9,816 nt of DNA, taken from NCBI GenBank assembly GCA_937958665.1, contig CALGNM010000098.1, forward strand, positions 1 through 9,816, given 5' to 3'. The notes beneath the pieces were generated by a model. The model worked only from the letters and a program-made list of their open reading frames with translations. It was not told where the DNA came from and made no database searches. The position numbers were made by a program, and so were the translations under genes. The stretch is from an uncultured bacterium (GTDB lineage: Bacteria; Edwardsbacteria; AC1; EtOH8). Positions 5,668 to 9,816 of the stretch are shown here, one piece after another; the first letter of the stretch is position 1; every line of letters begins with the position of its first letter.

Positions 5668-8306
5668 CCCTGGCCCGTAATCAGCGACTGGACCTTGGCC
5701 AGGTGTTCCCCCAAGCGCCCGTCATCTTTTCCGCCCACCTGGGCCAACTGGGGCCGGCCGCCTCCCCGGCCCCCGGTGGCCGCCGCGATCTTCCTGGCGA
5801 TATCCCCGGCCGTGAACTTCTTGGCTTTGACCAATTCCTCGCCCACCGCGATGGTGAACCCGAACTTGCCCTCATCGCTGGCCGCCAGGACCACCACCCC
5901 GTTCGGCAGCTTGGCTCTCAGTCTGTCGGCCACCTCCCGCAGATCGTCCTGGGAATAACCGTCCAGCAGTTTTATAAGCCAGGCGATGTTATTGGCCTCC
6001 TTGACCTCCCGAGCCATTCCATCCACCAGGCTGCCCAGCTGCTGTTTGGCCGCCTCCTTTCTGGCCTTCTCCAGGGCCTTCAACTCGTCGAGCTGGATAT
6101 TCAGTTTTTTCAAGATTTCTTCCCGCCCGGCCCGCAGGGTTTCCTGAATCTCGGCCAGCAAACGCTGATCCTGTTTTGCCAGCTGATAAGCCGCTTCGCC
6201 AGCCACCGCTTCGATCCTGCGCACCCCGGCGGCCACCGCCTCCTCCCGGATGATCCGGAATTGCCCCAGCTCGCCGCTGCGTTTCACGTGGGTCCCGCCG
6301 CACAGCTCCTTGGAGAAATCGCCGCAGGAGATCACCCTCACCTCCTGGCCGTACTTCTCCCCGAACAGGGCCATGGCCCCCGAGCTTTGGGCCTGGGCCA
6401 GCGGCATGTGCTCCTCGGCCACCGGAAGGTCGTCCATGATCTTAAGATTAACCAAGCGCTCCACCTGGTCCAACTGGCCCTGTTCCGGCCCGGCAAAATG
6501 GGTGAAATCGAACCGCAAGCGTTCCGGGCCGACCATGGAGCCCTGCTGCTGGACATGCCCCCCCAGCACCTGCCTCAGGGCGGCCTGCAGCAGATGGGTG
6601 GCGGTATGGTGGCGGGCGGTGGCGGCCCGGGCGGATTGGTCCACCGAGGCCCGCACCCTGGCCCCCGGAGCTACCCGACCCGACAGGACCTCGGCTTTCA
6701 TCACCGTGGCTTGGTTGAATGCCTTGACTGTTCCGGTAACCCGGAGTCTACAATCCTGGCCCTCGATGATTCCGATATCCCCGGCCTGGCCGCCACCCTC
6801 GGCGTAGAATGGGGTGTCCTCCAGGGTGATATCCACCTGCTCCCCCGGGCCGGCCGATTCCAGCCTTTGTCCCTGGCGAAAAAGGCTGGTAACCGTGGTG
6901 TCCTGGTCAAGTTTCTGATAGCCCACGAAGATGCAGGAGGGGTAGTCCACCTCCTTCTCGGCAGTGAAGGCCACCTCCCCCCGGGCCGACCGGGCCCGCT
7001 CCCGCTGCTGATTGAGGGCCTGCTGGAATCCATCCAGATCCAAGGTCAGACCCTGTTCGGAGGCGATCTCCTGGGCCAGATCGATCGGAAAGCCGAAAGT
7101 ATCGTATAGCTTGAAAAGCACCTCTCCGGGAATCGCCCTCTTGTCGGGCGGGGTAATGGCGGCCGCCGATTCCAGCAGTTTGGAAAGTCCCAGGGCGATG
7201 GTGGAGGCAAAGTTCTCCTCCTCGTTTTTTATCACCGTGGCAATATGTTCCAGACGCGGCTTCAGGTCGGGGTAGGCGCTATCCATTATTTCAACGACCA
7301 CCGGAGCCAGCTTGAATAGGAAAGGCTCCTCCAATCCCAGCAGGCGCCCATGGCGGGCGGCCCGCCTGAGTATCCGGCGGATAACGTACCCCCGGCCCTC
7401 GTTGGATGGCAGAACCCCGTCGCCGATGGTGAACACCAGGGCCCGGATATGGTCGGCCACTACCCGGAAAGAGATGTCTTCCTTTCCCTGGCCGTAGGTT
7501 TTGCCCGATATCTTCTCCACCGCCTTGATGACCGGATAAAAAAGGTCGGTGTCATAGTTGGAATTCTTTTTCTGCAATACCCGGACGATGCGCTCGAAGC
7601 CCATGCCGGTGTCCACATGCCGGCTGGGCAGGTCCTTGAGGGATCCGTCCGGCTGCCGTTCGTATTGGATGAAAACCAGGTTCCAGATCTCCACAAAACG
7701 CCCGCATCCGTCCACGTTGACCCCGCAGACGTGCCCATCCTGGCCGGACATGGGGCAACTGCCTTCCCCCATGTCCATGTGGATCTCGGAGCAGGGGCCG
7801 CAGGGCCCGGTCTCGCCCATCTCCCAGAAGTTGTCCTTTTCCCCGTGCCGGCTGATATGAAAGTGGTCGATGTCCGTCTCTGTTTTCCAGAATCCCAGGG
7901 CTTCCTCGTCGTTGGCATAGACTGTGGCATAGAGCCGATCCTTGGGCAGCTTCCAGACCCCGGCCAGCAGCTCCCAGGACCAGCCGATGGCCTCCTTCTT
8001 GTAATAGTCTCCGAATGACCAATTGCCCAGCATCTCGAAGAAGGTGTGGTGGAAATGGTCCCGCCCCACCTCCTCCAGGTCGTTGTGCTTTCCGGAGACC
8101 CGCAAAACCTTCTGGCTGTCGGCCGCCCGGGTGTAGCCCCGGCTCTCCAGCCCCAGAAATATTTTCTTGAACTGGTTCATGCCGGCATTGGTGAACAGCA
8201 ATGTGGGGTCGTCCTGCGGCACCACCGAATCGGATGGAACGATGGTGTGGCCTTTGGATTTGAAGAAATCTAAAAATGATTGGCGTATTTGATTTGATGA
8301 TTGCAT
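5664..8306 (-). CDS. alaS: Alanine--tRNA ligase AlaS
   Basis: AlaS charges tRNA-Ala with alanine and hydrolyses mischarged Ser- and Gly-tRNA-Ala. The 880 residues are full length (E. coli has 876). The catalytic domain starts FLDFFKSKGHTIVPS (11-25) with LLFTNAGMNQFK (36-47), GPCGPCSEIH (167-176), FVEIWNLVF (204-212), DTGMGFERI (232-240) and GYVIRRILRRAARHGR (306-321). The editing domain has the Zn ligands H567/H571 in HHTATH and C669/H673 in CGGTH. The C-Ala domain ends with GGRGGGRPQLAQVGG (845-859). A cysteine-rich insert with C184, C194 and C201 sits after GPCGPC. No Shine-Dalgarno is visible before the ATG: the 18 bases between the preceding gene and alaS are nearly all A/T, and about 15 codons of alaS are also AT-rich compared with the rest. 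Confidence 0.98.
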   Translation of the reverse strand: MQSSNQIRQSFLDFFKSKGHTIVPSDSVVPQDDPTLLFTNAGMNQFKKIFLGLESRGYTRAADSQKVLRVSGKHNDLEEVGRDHFHHTFFEMLGNWSFGDYYKKEAIGWSWELLAGVWKLPKDRLYATVYANDEEALGFWKTETDIDHFHISRHGEKDNFWEMGETGPCGPCSEIHMDMGEGSCPMSGQDGHVCGVNVDGCGRFVEIWNLVFIQYERQPDGSLKDLPSRHVDTGMGFERIVRVLQKKNSNYDTDLFYPVIKAVEKISGKTYGQGKEDISFRVVADHIRALVFTIGDGVLPSNEGRGYVIRRILRRAARHGRLLGLEEPFLFKLAPVVVEIMDSAYPDLKPRLEHIATVIKNEEENFASTIALGLSKLLESAAAITPPDKRAIPGEVLFKLYDTFGFPIDLAQEIASEQGLTLDLDGFQQALNQQRERARSARGEVAFTAEKEVDYPSCIFVGYQKLDQDTTVTSLFRQGQRLESAGPGEQVDITLEDTPFYAEGGGQAGDIGIIEGQDCRLRVTGTVKAFNQATVMKAEVLSGRVAPGARVRASVDQSARAATARHHTATHLLQAALRQVLGGHVQQQGSMVGPERLRFDFTHFAGPEQGQLDQVERLVNLKIMDDLPVAEEHMPLAQAQSSGAMALFGEKYGQEVRVISCGDFSKELCGGTHVKRSGELGQFRIIREEAVAAGVRRIEAVAGEAAYQLAKQDQRLLAEIQETLRAGREEILKKLNIQLDELKALEKARKEAAKQQLGSLVDGMAREVKEANNIAWLIKLLDGYSQDDLREVADRLRAKLPNGVVVLAASDEGKFGFTIAVGEELVKAKKFTAGDIARKIAAATGGRGGGRPQLAQVGGKDDGRLGEHLAKVQSLITGQG

Positions 8307-8324
8307 GATATTTTATAGATTTTA

Positions 8325-8780
8325 TTATGGTCCAGTATAAATTTCTTTCACTGTATATTTTTCTTTTTCTTTTATAACATCAACAAAAACACTTTTATTT
8401 ATTATCCAATAATTATTTCCTATTCTTCCATTTCCTGCACGCCATTCTATGTATGATTCTTTTATACAATGCACTGAGTAGATAACTGTAAATGTAAAGC
8501 CCGCTGAATCCCCTTTTACAAAATTAATTCCACCGATTTTATAGTTTTTAATTCTTTTTGTTTTGATAATATTTTTACCTCTATAATGATCTAAGTATTT
8601 TTCGAATAATAATCGTGCAATTATTAAAGAATCAGTATTAACTTTCGTAAACTTTAAACTTGGACGATAGATTGAATATTGATTTGTATCAGCGTTAGTC
8701 AATTTTGCACGTTGCTCCTGCGCAAAACAATTCATATTTACAAGTAACAAGAAAAATAATAAAAACAATCTGTATAACAT
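8325..8780 (-). CDS. Secreted protein of unknown function, AT-rich and probably acquired
   Basis: I do not recognise this 151-residue protein with confidence. It begins with a clear signal peptide: a hydrophobic run at residues 5-15, then NMNCFA with predicted signal peptidase I cleavage after A20 (CFA/QEQ). C18 does not sit in a proper lipobox, so a lipoprotein is unlikely. The mature part is small (about 131 residues), basic and rich in Lys, Ile, Asn and Tyr, with a C-terminal half that looks like beta strands (TFTVIYSV, YIEWRAGNGRIG, WIINKSVFVDVI, YTVKEIYTGP). The 'W.aGNG...W..NKS.FV.V' pattern ending in TGP may mark a small family of export-targeted NTF2-like proteins; that is a guess. 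'FAQ' signal ends are common in Bacteroidetes. It begins one base after the recX stop and has a good AAAGGA ribosome site inside recX. Confidence 0.8.
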   Translation of the reverse strand: MLYRLFLLFFLLLVNMNCFAQEQRAKLTNADTNQYSIYRPSLKFTKVNTDSLIIARLLFEKYLDHYRGKNIIKTKRIKNYKIGGINFVKGDSAGFTFTVIYSVHCIKESYIEWRAGNGRIGNNYWIINKSVFVDVIKEKEKYTVKEIYTGP

Positions 8781-8781
8781 A

Positions 8782-9243
8782 CTATCCTTTTAAGATCTTC
8801 TTTAAAACATTGTTGATGGTCTGGGCCGAAAAACCCCGGCGGCCCAGAAAGCCGGTCATCCGGCCTATGATCTTTTCCCTTTCCAGTCCCCGCCAGCTGC
8901 GCATCTTTCTTTCGGCCAGCGGCAGGGCCAGGGCCTCCTGATCGACATTATTGACGAATTCATTCAGGGCGGCGGAGATTATCTCGTGAGATATTCCCTT
9001 TTTGACAAGCTCCGTCCTCATCCGGGTCGGCCCCATTGGCTTTAAGCGTCGGCGGCTGTCGATCCAGTCCTGGGCGAACTTCTCGTCGTCCAATAACCCC
9101 AGCGATAAAAGATCCGCAATCACTGAATCGACATCTTTAGGATCGGCCGCCTTGCTTTTGAGCTTGTCCCTGATCTCTTTTACCGAACGGCCGCGCAGTT
9201 CCAGCAACCGCAGGGCATAATTCCGGGCTTTGTTCACATCCAT
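8782..9243 (-). CDS. recX: Regulatory protein RecX
   Basis: RecX binds RecA filaments in their groove and limits strand exchange and coprotease activity; it is normally encoded just downstream of recA, as here. The 153 residues show the three-repeat helical layout: ALRLLELRGRSVKEIRDKL (10-28), SLGLLDDEKFAQDWIDSR (47-64), GPTRMRTELVKKGIS (71-85) and the third-repeat GFLGRRGFSAQTINNVL (131-147). Length is in the family range (about 150-170). Start is the ATG at 9243-9241; the upstream GGGAATTGACCT is a poor ribosome site, so translation may be weak, which suits a protein needed in small amounts relative to RecA. It ends in TAG one base before the next gene, and its last codons belong to the AT-rich stretch. 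Confidence 0.93.
   Translation of the reverse strand: MDVNKARNYALRLLELRGRSVKEIRDKLKSKAADPKDVDSVIADLLSLGLLDDEKFAQDWIDSRRRLKPMGPTRMRTELVKKGISHEIISAALNEFVNNVDQEALALPLAERKMRSWRGLEREKIIGRMTGFLGRRGFSAQTINNVLKKILKG
8785..8790 (-). promoter_or_regulatory. Shine-Dalgarno site of the AT-rich gene, inside the recX 3' end
   Basis: On the minus strand this reads AAAGGA with a 4-base spacer to the ATG at 8780-8778. It is formed by the final Lys-Gly codons of recX, so the acquired gene depends on recX sequence for its translation start. A short TTTTAA/TTAAAA inverted repeat lies just upstream. Confidence 0.65.
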
Positions 9244-9265
9244 AGGTCAATTCCCGAAAACCTTG

Positions 9266-9310
9266 CCTCCCCTGGTCCCCTCCTTGATCAAGGAGGGGAT
9301 TTTGGGGTGG
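9266..9310. repeat. Palindromic intergenic repeat between recA and recX
   Basis: The core at 9277-9298 is a perfect 22-base palindrome (CCCCTCCTTGA and its complement, centred on TGATCA). It is flanked by an outer arm, CCTCCCC at 9266-9272, which pairs with GGGGTGG at 9304-9310 with one mismatch, leaving an internal loop of 4 and 5 bases. The whole reads like a REP or small non-autonomous element of the GGGGTGG...CCCCTCC type that is scattered through many bacterial genomes. There is no U-run after it on the minus strand, so it is not a classical terminator. In the recA-recX transcript it would form a stable hairpin that could lower recX expression relative to recA. Confidence 0.7.
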
Positions 9311-9332
9311 TCTATCTCGGATACTGAATGAA

Positions 9333-9816
9333 TTATTTCCTCCCCCGCTTCTTGGGTTCTTCCTTCTCGACCTCCTTGTCCGCCGGCTTAGGCTCGGCGG
9401 CGGGGCTCAGCTTGGCCTGGACCTCGGCCTCTATCTTCTGCAGCAGGTCGGGGTTCTGCTTGAGCATGGCCTTGATGTTATCCCGGCCCTGGCCCAGCCG
9501 CTCGCCCTGGTAGGAAAACCAGGCCCCGGACTTCTCGATGATATTGTGCTCCACCGCCAGGTCCATCAGGTCGCCCAGGTAGGAGATCCCCTCGCCGAAG
9601 ATGATCTCGAACTCGGTGGTCCTGAAGGGCGGGGCCATTTTGTTCTTGACCACCTTGACCCGCACCCGATTGCCGATCATCTGCTCCCCCTGCTTAAGGG
9701 TCTCGACCCGCCGGATGTCCATCCGCACCGAGGCGTGGAACTTGAGGGCCAGGCCGCCGGGGGTGGTCTCGGGATTGCCGAACATCACCCCGATCTTCAT
9801 CCGGATCTGGTTGATG
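9333..9816 (-). CDS. recA: Recombinase RecA, C-terminal part (N-terminus outside the window)
   Basis: RecA forms ATP-dependent filaments on single-stranded DNA, drives strand exchange and triggers LexA cleavage. The frame stays open to the last base: residues INQIR precede [16 protein letters not shown], which is the conserved L2 DNA-binding loop region, so the ATG at 9800 is internal and not a start. Further family landmarks are [16 protein letters not shown], the [11 protein letters not shown] segment, [28 protein letters not shown] and KQNPDL. The C-terminal tail is highly charged ([20 protein letters not shown]) and mixed, whereas the E. coli tail is mostly acidic. About 160 residues are visible. 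The P-loop and Walker B region lie upstream of the window. Confidence 0.97.
   Translation of the reverse strand, partial: INQIRMKIGVMFGNPETTPGGLALKFHASVRMDIRRVETLKQGEQMIGNRVRVKVVKNKMAPPFRTTEFEIIFGEGISYLGDLMDLAVEHNIIEKSGAWFSYQGERLGQGRDNIKAMLKQNPDLLQKIEAEVQAKLSPAAEPKPADKEVEKEEPKKRGRK

Larger units (their letters stand above)
8262..8810. other. AT-rich island inserted in the recX-alaS block
   Basis: Base composition falls sharply here. By hand count the gene within it (8325-8780) has about 122 G/C in 456 bases, or 27%, while a sampled line of alaS (7801-7860) has 38 of 60, or 63%. The low-GC stretch covers the last codons of recX, the whole small gene, the 18-base spacer and the first 15 or so codons of alaS. 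No terminal inverted repeat, target-site duplication, integrase or transposase was found at its edges. The edges given are approximate. Confidence 0.7.

Noticed and set aside
5559-7109. Long plus-strand open frame (516 codons) opposite alaS and the ferredoxin
   Set aside because: The translation has no recognisable motif and is rich in Gly, His, Gln and Pro, as expected for the complement of GC-rich coding DNA. The opposite strand encodes a complete AlaS.
8334-8339. TATACT as a -10 promoter box for alaS on the minus strand
   Set aside because: It matches five of six consensus bases, but no -35 hexamer lies 16-18 bases upstream, and such matches are expected by chance in 27% GC DNA.
9277-9298. 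recA rho-independent terminator
   Set aside because: The stem is strong, but on the minus strand it is followed by ACCAGGGGAGG with no U-run, so a repeat element explains it better.
9798-9800. ATG as the start of a short RecA
   Set aside because: The frame continues upstream with INQIR, the conserved sequence just before [16 protein letters not shown] in all RecA proteins. The gene is cut by the window edge.

Overview
The window looks like one end of a metagenomic contig from an uncultured, GC-rich (roughly 60%), Gram-negative-type bacterium. It begins with 44 bases of Illumina sequencing adapter, not genomic DNA. All twelve genes lie on the minus strand, so transcription runs from base 9816 towards base 45. 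In that order they are recA (C-terminal part only), recX, a small AT-rich gene of unknown function, alaS, a two-cluster ferredoxin, a geranylgeranylglyceryl/heptaprenylglyceryl phosphate synthase (GGGPS/PcrB family), rfbA, rfbD, gmhA, cdaR (YbbR), tsaD and maf (3' end cut off by the adapter).

Packing is extreme. Six of the eleven junctions are 4-bp overlaps of a start with a TGA stop (alaS/ferredoxin, GGGPS/rfbA, rfbA/rfbD, gmhA/cdaR, cdaR/tsaD, tsaD/maf). Most others have 1 to 24 bases between genes. The only larger gap, 89 bases between recA and recX, holds a nearly perfect palindromic repeat. No convincing terminator was found, so much of this could be one transcript or a few overlapping ones.

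The recA-recX-alaS end is a widely conserved housekeeping block for recombination control and tRNA charging. In the middle is an envelope-related group: an ether-lipid type prenyltransferase, two dTDP-sugar enzymes, the first enzyme of ADP-heptose synthesis, and a membrane-anchored YbbR protein. tsaD (t6A tRNA modification) and maf (nucleotide pyrophosphatase) close the window. Heptose and dTDP-sugar genes suggest a lipopolysaccharide-bearing outer membrane. The bacterial GGGPS fits the FCB superphylum and related candidate phyla, but phylum assignment here is inference.

Two things stand out biologically. A secreted-type protein gene of about 27% GC is spliced without spare bases between recX and alaS, and looks foreign. 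An archaeal-style ether-lipid enzyme is translationally linked to LPS sugar genes and preceded by a ferredoxin. I saw no CRISPR array, rRNA, tRNA, insertion sequence or complete novel defence system.
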